DNA of 64,000 nucleotides, taken from NCBI RefSeq assembly GCF_003602095.1, contig NZ_RAHH01000009.1, positions 147,084 to 211,083 on the forward strand, read 5' to 3'. The translations under genes and the position numbers were made by a program. Shown here one piece after another: positions 1-9,332 of this stretch (its first letter is position 1; every line of letters begins with the position of its first letter). A model generated the notes under the pieces. The model did not search any database, had not been told where the DNA came from, and saw nothing but the letters and a program-made list of their open reading frames with translations. Origin of the DNA: Rahnella woolbedingensis (GTDB lineage: Bacteria; Pseudomonadota; Gammaproteobacteria; Enterobacterales; Enterobacteriaceae).

Positions 1-359
1 GCCCCGGCCACCATATCAAATGACCAGCCCTGCGCTGTCTGCTTCATCGGGATCGGCAGCTGCCAGTTCTCCGTCCCGACGTTCAGATGCGCAACATCAC
101 CTTCAGTGGCAATCTTATGGCTGATTTTCCAGTCCCGCAGGAAACGCGCAACTTCATCCGGATCGACGTCTTTTTCAGGCAGATAAACCCGCCATTTATC
201 ACCCAAAATCTTCTGCAACGCGGCGTCGTCATGGGTATCAATCGCTTTCACCAGCGCCTGTGCGGCCAGATCGGGACTGCTAAACATCTGCTGCGCGAAG
301 CCAGTCAGAGGCAATAATAACAAGCCTACTGAAATCAACGTATTACGCAATGTCTTCAT
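1..359 (-). CDS. DUF2950 family protein, 3' part beyond the window
   Basis: The minus-strand frame opens with ATG at 357-359 and stays open to the window edge, so only about the first 120 residues are visible. They begin with a signal peptide (basic MKTLRN, a hydrophobic stretch, then a TGFAQQ cleavage-like site), followed by a segment containing FSSPDLAAQALVKAIDTHDD and LQKILGDKWR. I recognise this as the start of a DUF2950 protein, a periplasmic family of unknown function. It lies 17 bp downstream of a DUF3300 gene on the same strand. The two families commonly sit together, so they are probably one operon. Function cannot be stated. Confidence 0.75.
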   Translation of the reverse strand, partial: MKTLRNTLISVGLLLLPLTGFAQQMFSSPDLAAQALVKAIDTHDDAALQKILGDKWRVYLPEKDVDPDEVARFLRDWKISHKIATEGDVAHLNVGTENWQLPIPMKQTAQGWSFDMVAG

Positions 360-376
360 TTCCTTTCCTCGTCAGT

Positions 377-2029
377 CTAGCGGCGATGCAAATGCACCGG
401 CTCTGCGTTCGCAGGGCGTGCATGCTGGAAATTCTGCATATGCTGGCGGCTCTGATTGCCACGCGCCTGCTGCTGTTGCCACGATGGCGCACGGCTTGAG
501 TTCCCGCTGAACGCCGTGCTGCGTGAGGCATTATTATTTCCCTGATGGAAATTCTGCCTTTGCTGCATAGCGTTATGCTGATTCAGCTGCCCCCCGTTCT
601 GATGCTGTAAAGATTGCCGGTTCTGCGAAATCGACTCATGCTGCTGACTCAACTGACCTGCGGAAACATGATGGTTGCCGGGTGACGCAGCAGCACGACT
701 GGCAGTGGCCGGATGTTGCTGCGGTCTGTGTTGCGGATTCACCTGATGATTGTTCATCACGGAGGCCGCCTGCTGACGACGTTGGTCCAGCGTCTGATTC
801 TGTACGCCGCCGTTGTTACGCCCGACTGCATTACTGGCGTTAAAACTGTGAGAATTGCTGTCGTAACCACGAAAATTATTGCGCTGCGCCGCATTATTCA
901 GCGCCTGCTTTTGCGTGGCCCCGCTGAGGTTTGCCGTGTGATTTGCCAAACCTGCGTTAAAGGCAGGATTATGCTGCCAGCCTGCGGTATTGCCGGAGCC
1001 CGGATGGTTCACCACATTGCTGTTGTTGTTTCCGGAAATGCGGTTGTAGTTGTTCACGTTCACATGGACGTAATTATTCTGCGATCCGCCGCCGTGATGC
1101 CCGTCATCATGGTGATCGTCATGATGATCGTAATCATCGTGATGGTCATAATCGTCGTGATGATGATGATCGTCATCCCAGTCGATGCTGCCGAAAATCG
1201 CGTAAGTCGCTGCGACACCCACGCCAAATCCAATGCCTGACGCCATACCATTCACAAACTGCTCACCCGGTGGTGGTGGCAGATAGACTGGCGGATAAGC
1301 CGGTGTCGGCCACGCGCCGTACACCACGTTCGGGTTGTAACTGGGCACATACACCACCTGCGGATCGGCAGATTCAATCACGATAGTCTGCTGCGCCGGA
1401 GCACCTTTCACCACCGTGGTCGAAGCCGGTTTCGGTTTAACAGTCACCGTCTGCTGCGGAGTGCTTTTCAGCGCTCCGCTCTTTTGCGCCACTTCACGGA
1501 ATTTCTGCACGGTATTCATGACGTCATCAGGTTGCGCCAGAAACGCGTTACCTAGATTTTGTACCCATGCCGGATCTTCGCCCATCAGCGCCAGAAGCTG
1601 CGGGAATGCCACCAGCGATTTCACACTCGGATCCCAGGGTTCGTTCGCGACCTGTGTCACTGCGGCGTCACCCTGACTTTGCGGATGGTCACGCGACCAT
1701 TGCACCGCCTGAATCACGTTAGTCGGATAAGTCGAGGCCATCAGCACCTGCGAAAGCAGACTGTCAGGATAGAGCGCCACGGGCGCCACCCACTGATCGA
1801 GCTGAGCCTGAGTAAAAGCTGGCGGCGTCACTGCCGCTGCCGGAACGGGTGTAAGTGCCGGTGCAGTTGCCGGTACCGCTGCGGGTGCAGGTGCTGGCGC
1901 AGTTTGGGTAGTGGTTTCTGCCTGACTGCTGACCGGTAGCCAGCCTTTCATAAACATGACACTGGCAAGAGCAAATGCGCCCGCACCGCACAGAACTGCG
2001 ATACCCCAGGGCTTGAATGATAAATTCAT
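377..2029 (-). CDS. DUF3300 domain protein with His/Asp-rich tract
   Basis: The frame can be opened 13 codons earlier, but the ATG at 2027-2029 is preceded by AGGTGG at good spacing and begins MNLSFKPWG, so it is preferred (550 aa). Residues about 7-28 form one hydrophobic segment (signal or anchor), followed by an Ala/Pro/Thr-rich linker. The conserved DUF3300 region (QLDQWVAPVALYPDSLLSQV, then a PSYNPNVVYG motif) covers roughly residues 70-245. Residues about 283-318 contain a run of His and Asp that could bind metal. The remaining C-terminal half is Asn/Gln/His-rich and low complexity. The family has no established function. Export to the envelope is inferred from the N-terminus. The neighbour downstream is the DUF2950 gene. 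Confidence 0.8.
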   Translation of the reverse strand: MNLSFKPWGIAVLCGAGAFALASVMFMKGWLPVSSQAETTTQTAPAPAPAAVPATAPALTPVPAAAVTPPAFTQAQLDQWVAPVALYPDSLLSQVLMASTYPTNVIQAVQWSRDHPQSQGDAAVTQVANEPWDPSVKSLVAFPQLLALMGEDPAWVQNLGNAFLAQPDDVMNTVQKFREVAQKSGALKSTPQQTVTVKPKPASTTVVKGAPAQQTIVIESADPQVVYVPSYNPNVVYGAWPTPAYPPVYLPPPPGEQFVNGMASGIGFGVGVAATYAIFGSIDWDDDHHHHDDYDHHDDYDHHDDHHDDGHHGGGSQNNYVHVNVNNYNRISGNNNSNVVNHPGSGNTAGWQHNPAFNAGLANHTANLSGATQKQALNNAAQRNNFRGYDSNSHSFNASNAVGRNNGGVQNQTLDQRRQQAASVMNNHQVNPQHRPQQHPATASRAAASPGNHHVSAGQLSQQHESISQNRQSLQHQNGGQLNQHNAMQQRQNFHQGNNNASRSTAFSGNSSRAPSWQQQQARGNQSRQHMQNFQHARPANAEPVHLHRR

Positions 2030-2373
2030 TCGGACCACCTTAAAAAGCCTCAGCGAATTGAGAGGCACAATGAATGAGTATAATCGGACAAATAAAACTC
2101 AACGGGTGCCACTCTATTTTTATTTCATGAATGGGATTTACGCATAAAATGCGCAATAAAAATGACAAGAAATGGAAATCACTCAATCACTTGAATAGAG
2201 GGGATATTTTATTTCTCAGCGTTACAAACTGAATTACTAAATCTTAACGGGTTTTTAATTCGATGAATTCATTAATAATTATAGAAAATAAATGCCCGAC
2301 CAATCATTCACTAAATGAATAATAAAAAAGCGCGCATTCAGCGGAACACACGCCTTTTAAATGCTGTCTTTGA
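2030..2373. other. AT-rich intergenic region upstream of the DUF3300 gene
   Basis: This stretch lies between the DUF3300 start and the nadR stop, both on the minus strand. It is strongly AT-rich, has several short inverted repeats around ATTCA/TGAAT (about 2303-2320), and carries no credible reading frame. It must hold the promoter of the DUF3300-DUF2950 pair and the end of the nadR transcript. I could not pick a convincing -35/-10 pair or a T-tailed terminator. Confidence 0.4.
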
Positions 2374-3633
2374 TCAGCTGAAAGGTGTCTCATTCAGCCG
2401 GCTGGTATCGGCGGCCAGCATGTTCTGCACCAGTTCCACACATTCGAGAAAACGCTGATCGTAATCTGAAGATTCAACGTGAACATAATCCACTTTGTTT
2501 TCTTTCAGCATCTCGATGAGTAAATTCTGGAAAGACATCCGGTCAGTGTTACTGCCCAGACTGCGCAGGCCGTCGGCCACCCACGGCGTGTTGTTTTCCA
2601 GTAAAATCACCAGATCAAACCGGTATTCGTCCATCAGCGCCTGCACGAACGGATGCTCACGCCCCTCATATTTTTTACAAAAAGCCTGAGTAGTCAGGAA
2701 ATCCGTATCAATAAAGGCCACTTTATTGGCATATTTCACTGCAAAATCAATGTACTGCGCCTGACCGAGCGCGATTTTATCGTAATCCGAATATTGCAGC
2801 GCCATTTCGTCACCGCCCAGATGCGAGAACACATAATCGCGGCCATATTCCCAGGCGCTGGTGGTGTTGAAAATGTTAGCCAGTTTATTCACCAGCGTGG
2901 ATTTTCCGCTGGATTCTCCACCGAGCACCGCCACGGTCCGCACGAAGAACGGCTTCACTTCGGTCGGAATATAATCCCAGTAACGGAATGGATCCTGACG
3001 GATCTGACGGCCGCTGATATTCATAAACGAACGTTTCGGGTCGATCAGCACGGTTTCAATACCAAGATGTTCACGGTATTGCGGCGCATCAGCTTCTTCG
3101 CTGGAATAAATGGTATTCGGTTCAATGCCTTTCTGGCCCATGAACTCTTTAATACCCCGCCCCCAGACGTCCCAGCCATGCGGATAGGGTTCCATCCCTT
3201 CTTCGTTAAAGGCATGAATACGAATGTTTTTCTGATATTTAAACGTCTGCAATAACCAGCGCAGGCGGTCGCTGACCGTTGGCTGCTGAGACATTGAACT
3301 GTTTTCAAACAGCTCGCGATCGCGCGGCTCGTCATAGCCCATAATGATATGCAGTTCATCCACCTGGCTACAGGCGCGCTGGATCAGATAGATATGGCCG
3401 GTGTGCAGCGGATAAAACTTGCCGAACACCACGCCGATATTCTTTTCACGACGGGGAAACTCAAGATCAAGGAAGCGGTGCAAAGCCTCCAGCTTCTGAG
3501 CGCTGGGACTTTTTATCTTGGCATTCAACAACTGACTGAGATAACCCTTAGTCATTCCGCTGGCCTCGGCCACCTGTTGCAGCGTGCGTCCCTGTTGTTT
3601 AATCGCGGTTTTTAGATAGTCGAACTGTGACAT
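2374..3633 (-). CDS. nadR: NadR: NAD regulator / NMN adenylyltransferase / ribosylnicotinamide kinase
   Basis: The 419-residue product has the three-part NadR layout. Residues 1-58 form a helix-turn-helix (TLQQVAEASGMTKGYLSQLL) that represses NAD biosynthesis genes. Residues about 65-225 form a nucleotidyltransferase with GKFYPLHTGH (71-80), the family's HxGH-type site for joining NMN and ATP. The C-terminal part has a kinase P-loop GGESSGKST near residue 240 that phosphorylates nicotinamide riboside. The length agrees with the enterobacterial protein (about 410 aa). It follows radA on the same strand with a 72-bp gap, the usual serB-radA-nadR order. All key motifs are intact. Confidence 0.97.
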   Translation of the reverse strand: MSQFDYLKTAIKQQGRTLQQVAEASGMTKGYLSQLLNAKIKSPSAQKLEALHRFLDLEFPRREKNIGVVFGKFYPLHTGHIYLIQRACSQVDELHIIMGYDEPRDRELFENSSMSQQPTVSDRLRWLLQTFKYQKNIRIHAFNEEGMEPYPHGWDVWGRGIKEFMGQKGIEPNTIYSSEEADAPQYREHLGIETVLIDPKRSFMNISGRQIRQDPFRYWDYIPTEVKPFFVRTVAVLGGESSGKSTLVNKLANIFNTTSAWEYGRDYVFSHLGGDEMALQYSDYDKIALGQAQYIDFAVKYANKVAFIDTDFLTTQAFCKKYEGREHPFVQALMDEYRFDLVILLENNTPWVADGLRSLGSNTDRMSFQNLLIEMLKENKVDYVHVESSDYDQRFLECVELVQNMLAADTSRLNETPFS

Positions 3634-3705
3634 GCCTTGTCCTCAGGTTTTCTGTACTAAACAAAAAATAGCACAAAGGCACTTATCAGTAACAGCGGAT
3701 AACCG

Positions 3706-5088
3706 TTACAAATCGTCGAGGATGGCCAGTGCATCGGCCAGTTTTTTGACGCCAAACACCTGCATACCTGCCGGAACTTTCTTCGGCACGTTGGCATGGG
3801 GCACAATCGCACGCTTAAAGCCGTGCTTCGCCGCTTCGGTAATACGTTCCTGACCGCTCGGTACAGGGCGAATTTCTCCCGCAAGACCGACTTCGCCGAA
3901 GACCACCAGATCCTGTGGCAACGGACGATCGCGCAGGCTGGAGACCAGCGAAAGCAACAGCGCTAAGTCAGCACTGGTTTCAGTGACTTTCACACCGCCG
4001 ACCACGTTGACGAACACATCCTGGTCCGCCATCTGTAATCCGCCGTGACGATGCAAAACAGCCAGCAAAATGGCCAGACGGTTCTGTTCCAGACCCACTG
4101 CCACGCGACGCGGATTGCCCATCATCGACTGATCGACCAGCGCCTGAACCTCAACCAGCAACGGACGCGTTCCTTCCCACAGCACCATTACGGAGCTGCC
4201 GGAAGTAATTTCATCACCGCGGCTGAGGAAAATCGCTGAAGGGTTGCTGACTTCACGAAGCCCCTGCTCTGTCATGGCAAACACGCCCAGCTCATTGACC
4301 GCACCAAAACGGTTTTTGTGGCTGCGCAGCGTACGGAAACGCGAATCGGCGTCACCATCGAGCAATACCGAACAGTCGATACAGTGCTCAAGCACTTTCG
4401 GGCCAGCCAGCGAACCGTCTTTGGTCACATGGCCCACCATCACAATTGCCACGCCACGCGTTTTGGCGAAACGGGTCAGATACGCCGCCGTTTCACGCAC
4501 CTGCGCAACCGTGCCCGGCGAAGACTGGATATCCGCCATATGCATCACCTGAATGGAGTCGATCACCATCAGTTTTGGCTGCTCAACATCAGCAATTTCA
4601 CAAATCTGCTCGATGCTGGTTTCCGACAACATATTCATGTTAGCCGTCGGTAACCCCAGACGGTGGGCACGCATCGCCACCTGCTGCAAAGATTCTTCGC
4701 CGGTGACGTACAGAGTTTTCATGTTTTCGCTGAGGTGACACAAGATTTGCAGCAGCAATGTACTTTTACCGGCGCCGGGATTACCGCCGATCAGAATGGC
4801 GCTGCCGGGCACCACACCGCCGCCCAACACGCGGTCGAACTCTTTGAAACCGGTGCTGAAACGCGGAAGTTCATCGAGGCTGATATCCGAGAGTTTCTGC
4901 ACGCGACTGACGCCTGCATCCCCGGCATATCCGGTCAGACGCTCGTTACGCGCCACAGTCGGGGAAGCCGCCAAACGGATTTCAGTAATGCTGTTCCAGG
5001 CCTGACAGGCACTACACTGCCCTTGCCAGCGCGGATAATCTGCGCCACATTCATTACACACAAATGCACGTTTTGCTGCTTTTGCCAC
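3706..5088 (-). CDS. radA: DNA repair protein RadA (Sms)
   Basis: This is a full-length 460-aa RadA. It begins with a four-cysteine zinc finger (C11, C14, C25, C28 in CNECGADYPRWQGQCSAC). A RecA-like ATPase follows, with Walker A GGNPGAGKST near residue 100 and the RadA-specific KNRFG motif (SHKNRFGAVNE). The C-terminal third is the Lon-protease-like domain (VGGVKVTETSADLA). RadA helps branch migration of recombination intermediates in the cytoplasm. The gene starts 20 bp after the serB stop, so serB-radA is probably co-transcribed, with nadR behind it. Confidence 0.97.
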   Translation of the reverse strand: MAKAAKRAFVCNECGADYPRWQGQCSACQAWNSITEIRLAASPTVARNERLTGYAGDAGVSRVQKLSDISLDELPRFSTGFKEFDRVLGGGVVPGSAILIGGNPGAGKSTLLLQILCHLSENMKTLYVTGEESLQQVAMRAHRLGLPTANMNMLSETSIEQICEIADVEQPKLMVIDSIQVMHMADIQSSPGTVAQVRETAAYLTRFAKTRGVAIVMVGHVTKDGSLAGPKVLEHCIDCSVLLDGDADSRFRTLRSHKNRFGAVNELGVFAMTEQGLREVSNPSAIFLSRGDEITSGSSVMVLWEGTRPLLVEVQALVDQSMMGNPRRVAVGLEQNRLAILLAVLHRHGGLQMADQDVFVNVVGGVKVTETSADLALLLSLVSSLRDRPLPQDLVVFGEVGLAGEIRPVPSGQERITEAAKHGFKRAIVPHANVPKKVPAGMQVFGVKKLADALAILDDL

Positions 5089-5108
5089 AACTTACCTCTT
5101 TGTATTTA

Positions 5109-6074
5109 TTAGGATTGACTGCCACTGAGAATACAGAGTACACCCAAAAGATCCGCATGCCGGATACAGACTGAAGCCTGCTCATACACTTTCGGCTTGG
5201 CGTGATACGCAATGCCCAGACCGGCCACTGCCATCATTTTCAGATCATTCGCGCCGTCACCAATCGCAATGGTTTGTTCCTGAGAAATCCCCAGTTTTTC
5301 CGCCAGCTTCAGTAAGGTGTCCGCTTTATATTGCGCGTCGACGATCGGGCCGATCACACGTCCGGTCAGTTTGCCATCGCGGATTTCCAGCTCGTTTGCA
5401 GCGACATCAGTCAGATTCAGCTTATCGCGCAGGTATTCTGCGTAATAGGTAAAGCCGCCGGAAGCAATTGCTACGTGCCACCCTGCTTCCTGTAACCGCT
5501 GCACCATCACGGTCAGCCCCGGCATCAGTGGCAGGGTCTCGCGCACCTGCTCAAGAATGCCCGCGTCGGCATCCTTCAGGGTCGCAACGCGCTGACGCAG
5601 ACTGGCGGAGAAATCCAGTTCACCACGCATTGCACGCTCGGTAACCTCCGCCACCTGTTCACCGACGCCCGCCAGTTTGGCAATTTCGTCGATGCATTCA
5701 ATCTCAATCGCGGTAGAATCCATGTCCATCACCAGCAGACCAGGCGTGCGCAGATAAGGTACTTTGCCGAGCTGAGTGACATCAAATTCAAAAGTTTCAG
5801 CCAGCTGTTGCGCGTCGGCGGTGAGCGAACCAGCAAGACGCACGACCTGATAACCTTCTACGGCCCAGGCGCTGACAATCACCAGAGCACGACCTAACCG
5901 GCGCTGAAACTGCGTAATGCTCGTTTTATCGAGTTTTCTACCGTAGAGCAGCCATCCGGTATGTCCGGCCCGGTAATCCAGCGGCATGACCTCGTCACCG
6001 CTCAATGAAAGGGGAAGTCCCGGCCATTGGTGGATCTCCGCAGGAAGATCGCAATAGGTCAGACTGTTTGGCAT
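5109..6074 (-). CDS. serB: Phosphoserine phosphatase SerB
   Basis: The 321-aa product carries the haloacid-dehalogenase motifs of SerB. DMDSTAIEIECIDE (near residue 117) supplies the nucleophile Asp and the substrate Glu, a Ser-Gly pair lies in AIASGGFTYY, and GDGANDLKM is the Mg-binding motif. It catalyses the last step of serine synthesis, O-phosphoserine to serine. The roughly 100-residue N-terminal extension is normal for the enterobacterial protein (322 aa in E. coli). It is divergent from the smp gene, with a 146-bp shared promoter region, and leads the serB-radA pair. Confidence 0.97.
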   Translation of the reverse strand: MPNSLTYCDLPAEIHQWPGLPLSLSGDEVMPLDYRAGHTGWLLYGRKLDKTSITQFQRRLGRALVIVSAWAVEGYQVVRLAGSLTADAQQLAETFEFDVTQLGKVPYLRTPGLLVMDMDSTAIEIECIDEIAKLAGVGEQVAEVTERAMRGELDFSASLRQRVATLKDADAGILEQVRETLPLMPGLTVMVQRLQEAGWHVAIASGGFTYYAEYLRDKLNLTDVAANELEIRDGKLTGRVIGPIVDAQYKADTLLKLAEKLGISQEQTIAIGDGANDLKMMAVAGLGIAYHAKPKVYEQASVCIRHADLLGVLCILSGSQS

Positions 6075-6220
6075 GATGGCTCCGGTAGATTGTTTGGTTA
6101 AAACGATTGTTAATAAAACGGCTGAAAAGCAGAGGCAACGTCGATAAAAACAGGCATCAAGCTACCTTATCGTCACAGCATCTGGCAACATAAAGTCTTC
6201 GAAAAACGCAAGGAATCAGA

Positions 6221-7009
6221 ATGGCCAAGGCCAAACTAAAATTTCGCCTGCACCGCGCAGCTATCGTATTGATAAGTCTGGCGTTATTAGTCATTCTGAT
6301 GCAAGGCGCATCCTATTTCAGTCTGGGACATCAACTGGCACGCTCGACGCAGGTGGAACAGCTTGCCCAGACGCTCGCCAAACAGGTGGCGTTTTCGCTC
6401 GCGCCGCTGATGGACAGCAATAATGATGGCGCCGATATCGCACAAATTTCCACTATTTTGAGTCAGCTTACCGACGAGAGCCGCATTCTGGATGCCAGTG
6501 TTTATGAGTCGGATGGCTCTCTGGTCGCCCATGCTGGCGAACAGGTGCCGGTGCGCGACAGATTGTCGCTCGATGGTAAGCGCGCAGGCAGCTACTTCAA
6601 TCATCAGATTGTGGTGCCTATCGAAGATAAAAACGGTCCGAGCGGATTTTTACGGATCACACTGGACACACACGTACTGGCGACAGAATCCAAACAGGTG
6701 GATAACACCACCAACCTGTTGCGCCTGATGATGCTCGCCGCGTTAGGTGTGGGCATTATTCTGTCGCGGACATTGTTGCAGGGGCGCCGTTCGCGCTGGC
6801 AGCAATCGCCGTTCCTGCTGACCGCCAGCAAACCGCTGAAAGAAGATGATGAACAGGAAGAAGATCCGGACGAGTTCGGCCCGCCGCCGGTGCTGAATAT
6901 TCCTGAGCCGGAATCCGAGGTCACCCCCGCCAAACCCGCGACCGAAGCTCAAACTAAAGAAGCCGCACAAGCGGCTTACCGCAGTCTGAAACGCAGCCGG
7001 CCTAAGTGA
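6221..7009 (+). CDS. ytjB: Smp/YtjB family membrane protein
   Basis: The 262-aa product has a hydrophobic segment at about 13-32 (AAIVLISLALLVILMQGASY) and a second at about 165-185. The roughly 130 residues between them should be periplasmic. A charged acidic tail (DDEQEEDPDEF) and Ala/Lys-rich end follow in the cytoplasm. This layout and the position divergent from serB match E. coli YtjB (Smp). Its biochemical role is not settled. The start ATG follows GGAA-type ribosome-binding bases. Its stop is one base from the end of the convergent yjjJ, leaving no room for a separate terminator. Confidence 0.88.
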   Translation: MAKAKLKFRLHRAAIVLISLALLVILMQGASYFSLGHQLARSTQVEQLAQTLAKQVAFSLAPLMDSNNDGADIAQISTILSQLTDESRILDASVYESDGSLVAHAGEQVPVRDRLSLDGKRAGSYFNHQIVVPIEDKNGPSGFLRITLDTHVLATESKQVDNTTNLLRLMMLAALGVGIILSRTLLQGRRSRWQQSPFLLTASKPLKEDDEQEEDPDEFGPPPVLNIPEPESEVTPAKPATEAQTKEAAQAAYRSLKRSRPK

Positions 7010-7010
7010 T

Positions 7011-8357
7011 TCAGGCCAGCCGCTGAATCGGCGATGTTAATTCTTCCACCTGCGCCAGCATTCCGCTGGCCAGTTGGCGGAATTCAGCACTGATGGCAGC
7101 ATCGCTTTCCACCTTCTCCCAGAACGCCAGCGCCCACGCCTGCGCATTCAACCACTTTTCTTTAGAGACTAAAGGATCAAGCTTTAAGGGCGAGATTTCG
7201 CGGCGCATGGCACCGGCATTGGTTGGTGCAAAAGCCATTGGCAGCATGTCATAGACAGGCGATATCGAAAGAGCCTGTTTTAAGGGGTCTATGGCGGGAT
7301 CAATAAACGAAAGATTTCCCTGATGCATATCACTGTTGGCGATCAGCTTTCCGAAAGCATAAATCTGCTCAATTCTGTCCAGCGTCGTTGCGGTAATCAG
7401 CTTGTTCCGTCGCAACTGCTGTGCCGTTAAAAACCAGTTTCCGTTTCCCCCACCAAACTCAGCCGAGACGGCCTCCAGTGATACCAGCCTGCGACGACCG
7501 CGCGCACCCGTACGGTCGAATCGCTCGACCTCCAGGAAAACCTCTCCCTTTCCGCCAGTAAAAATTTCGGCGGCTGCTGCCGCAATGCCTGCCTCCTGCA
7601 AAACGCTGAGCGCATGGGCTTCAGAGCGCAGTAAATCTCCCCAGCGCCTGGTATTTTCATTGACCGCAGGCGAGGAGAATTTCACTAAAACCTGAGACGA
7701 CTGACGATCTGCATGTTCTGCGTAGCAACTGAATTTCGGCTGCTCACCGCCTGCCGATGAACCGGTCTCTTCCCCGGCCAGACTTCTCTGCGCCAGCCGT
7801 TCATAGATCTGAATTTTATCTTCACGGGGAACGGGAATATCTTCAGGTTTATGGAACCAACGCTGATAGGCCATTTCTCCAATAACAAAATTCCCGACCG
7901 TCTCATCGCCCGCTCTTGCTAACGCGACCAGAGTCTGGGATTCAGTCCACTTTTTGATGTCATCAGGAAAATGCAGTGCGGCATTAATATCACGTCCCCA
8001 CGTACGGCCTAAAAAACCCTGAGGCCGCATATCTGTAATAAACCACGGCAGGCCGTCATAAATTAACGACTGGCCGCTGGCAGTTTCTACGGCACAACTC
8101 TCACCCGGCCAGATGGAATACAGCGTTCCGGCTTTTACGGCGTTACCGGCCTCGTTAATCTGATACAGCGGAAAGCTCCACTGGTTATCCAGAGGACGCG
8201 GCAAAATATAACGGGTCGAGCGGCTTTGCCCGATTTTGATGATTTCAGGGATTTTAACCAGCCGCCTGGAGAGCGTTGACTGGGTGATGTGCAAACGTTC
8301 CGTGATCTCTTTCGCCGTCAGGCTGCCCTGACGCAGTAAATCTACAAGTTCAGACAT
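7011..8357 (-). CDS. yjjJ: HipA-family kinase-like protein YjjJ with N-terminal HTH
   Basis: The 448-aa product starts with a winged-helix/HTH (LTAKEITERLHITQSTLSRRL, about 13-33), followed by a HipA-like body. It has a QPKFSCYAE ATP-binding region and the HipA catalytic signature around GKLIANSDMHQGNLSFID (about residue 330), with a later SPVYDMLPM segment. HipA kinases phosphorylate glutamyl-tRNA synthetase and arrest translation. YjjJ belongs to this family but carries its own DNA-binding domain instead of a partner hipB gene. Here too there is no antitoxin gene beside it. It sits between smp and deoD as in E. coli, although lplA is absent. The substrate of YjjJ is not inferred. Confidence 0.85.
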   Translation of the reverse strand: MSELVDLLRQGSLTAKEITERLHITQSTLSRRLVKIPEIIKIGQSRSTRYILPRPLDNQWSFPLYQINEAGNAVKAGTLYSIWPGESCAVETASGQSLIYDGLPWFITDMRPQGFLGRTWGRDINAALHFPDDIKKWTESQTLVALARAGDETVGNFVIGEMAYQRWFHKPEDIPVPREDKIQIYERLAQRSLAGEETGSSAGGEQPKFSCYAEHADRQSSQVLVKFSSPAVNENTRRWGDLLRSEAHALSVLQEAGIAAAAAEIFTGGKGEVFLEVERFDRTGARGRRRLVSLEAVSAEFGGGNGNWFLTAQQLRRNKLITATTLDRIEQIYAFGKLIANSDMHQGNLSFIDPAIDPLKQALSISPVYDMLPMAFAPTNAGAMRREISPLKLDPLVSKEKWLNAQAWALAFWEKVESDAAISAEFRQLASGMLAQVEELTSPIQRLA

Positions 8358-8476
8358 GACAGGCTCATTGATGAATAGAAAAATGCATAGCTAATAGCAT
8401 AGATAAAAAATTAAAATAAATCGATATATCCTGAAGATATAAATAATTCACTATAAAAATCACTGCCAAATGCATA

Positions 8477-8507
8477 GCAAAACGGGCACCATTCGGCGCC
8501 CGTTTCA
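8477..8507 (-). terminator. Rho-independent terminator of the deo operon
   Basis: AAACGGGC (8480-8487) pairs with GCCCGTTT (8498-8505), extended by ACC/GGC around the loop ATTC. Read on the minus strand, the stem is followed by TTTT. It lies 20 bp after the deoD stop and closes the deoCABD transcript. Confidence 0.75.
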
Positions 8508-8529
8508 GTGTCTGCAATATATGCAGAAT

Positions 8530-9249
8530 TTATTCTTTGTCGCCCAGCAGAACGGATTCCAGCGCGATTTCGATCATGTCGTTGAAGGTCGTCTGACGTT
8601 CAGCAGCAGTGGTTTGTTCGTGCGTACGGATATGGTCGGAAACGGTACAAATAGTCAGCGCTTTTGCACCGAATTCTGCTGCCACGCCGTAGATACCGGC
8701 AGCTTCCATTTCCACACCCAGAATGCCGTATTTTTCCATCACGTCGAACATTTGCGGGTCTGGCGTGTAGAACAGGTCAGCAGAGAAGATGTTACCCACG
8801 CGGGCGTTGATGCCTTTGGCTTTCGCTGCATCAGCGGCGTTACGCACCATGTCGTAATCGGCAATAGCGGCGTAATCGTGGTCTTTGAAACGCATGCGGT
8901 TCACTTTGGAATCGGTGCAGGCACCCATGCCGATCACGATATCACGCAGTTTGATGTCTGCACGCACAGCGCCGCAAGAACCCACGCGGATGATTTTTTT
9001 CACGCCGAATTCAGTGATCAGCTCTTTAGCATAAATTGAGCAGGAAGGGATGCCCATGCCGTGACCCATGACGGAAATTTTGCGGCCTTTGTAAGTGCCG
9101 GTGAAACCCAACATGCCACGCACGTCGTTCACCTGCTTAACGTCCTGAAGGAAAGTTTCCGCGATGTGCTTGGCGCGCAGCGGATCGCCCGGCATCAGCA
9201 CTACGTCAGCGAAGTCGCCCATTTCAGCATTAATGTGTGGAGTTGCCAT
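8530..9249 (-). CDS. deoD: Purine nucleoside phosphorylase DeoD
   Basis: The 239-aa product is the expected length for the hexameric bacterial PNP. Recognisable motifs are MPGDPLRAK near residue 20, [12 protein letters not shown] in the phosphate/nucleoside pocket, [13 protein letters not shown], and the purine-binding Asp in TVSDHIRT. It cleaves purine (deoxy)nucleosides with phosphate to a free base and (deoxy)ribose-1-phosphate, feeding DeoB. It is the last gene of the deo operon, separated from deoB by 83 bp that contain an 11-bp hairpin. Confidence 0.97.
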   Translation of the reverse strand: MATPHINAEMGDFADVVLMPGDPLRAKHIAETFLQDVKQVNDVRGMLGFTGTYKGRKISVMGHGMGIPSCSIYAKELITEFGVKKIIRVGSCGAVRADIKLRDIVIGMGACTDSKVNRMRFKDHDYAAIADYDMVRNAADAAKAKGINARVGNIFSADLFYTPDPQMFDVMEKYGILGVEMEAAGIYGVAAEFGAKALTICTVSDHIRTHEQTTAAERQTTFNDMIEIALESVLLGDKE

Positions 9250-9293
9250 CTTCTTATTCCTTATTCAGCGAGGTGTCATATTCATCATAAAAA

Positions 9294-9322
9294 ACGCGGC
9301 CAGTATAAGTGACTGGCCGCGT
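9294..9322. terminator. Intercistronic hairpin between deoB and deoD
   Basis: ACGCGGCCAGT (9294-9304) pairs perfectly with ACTGGCCGCGT (9312-9322) across a 7-base loop. On the plus side no T-run follows, and on the minus side the stem leads into TTTTT (9290-9293 complement). It could attenuate or stabilise the mRNA between deoB and deoD rather than end it fully, because deoD needs the upstream promoter. Its function is inferred. Confidence 0.55.
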
Positions 9323-9332
9323 ATGCAGAGCG

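Noticed and set aside
713..1240. Plus-strand open frame of 175 codons across the DUF3300 gene
   Set aside because: It mirrors the His/Asp-rich repeats on the other strand and gives an implausible run of Val, Ile and Met. It is antisense to a recognised gene.
7011..8357. Complete HipBA module formed by yjjJ with a neighbouring antitoxin
   Set aside because: Neither flank holds a hipB-like gene. The HTH is inside YjjJ itself.
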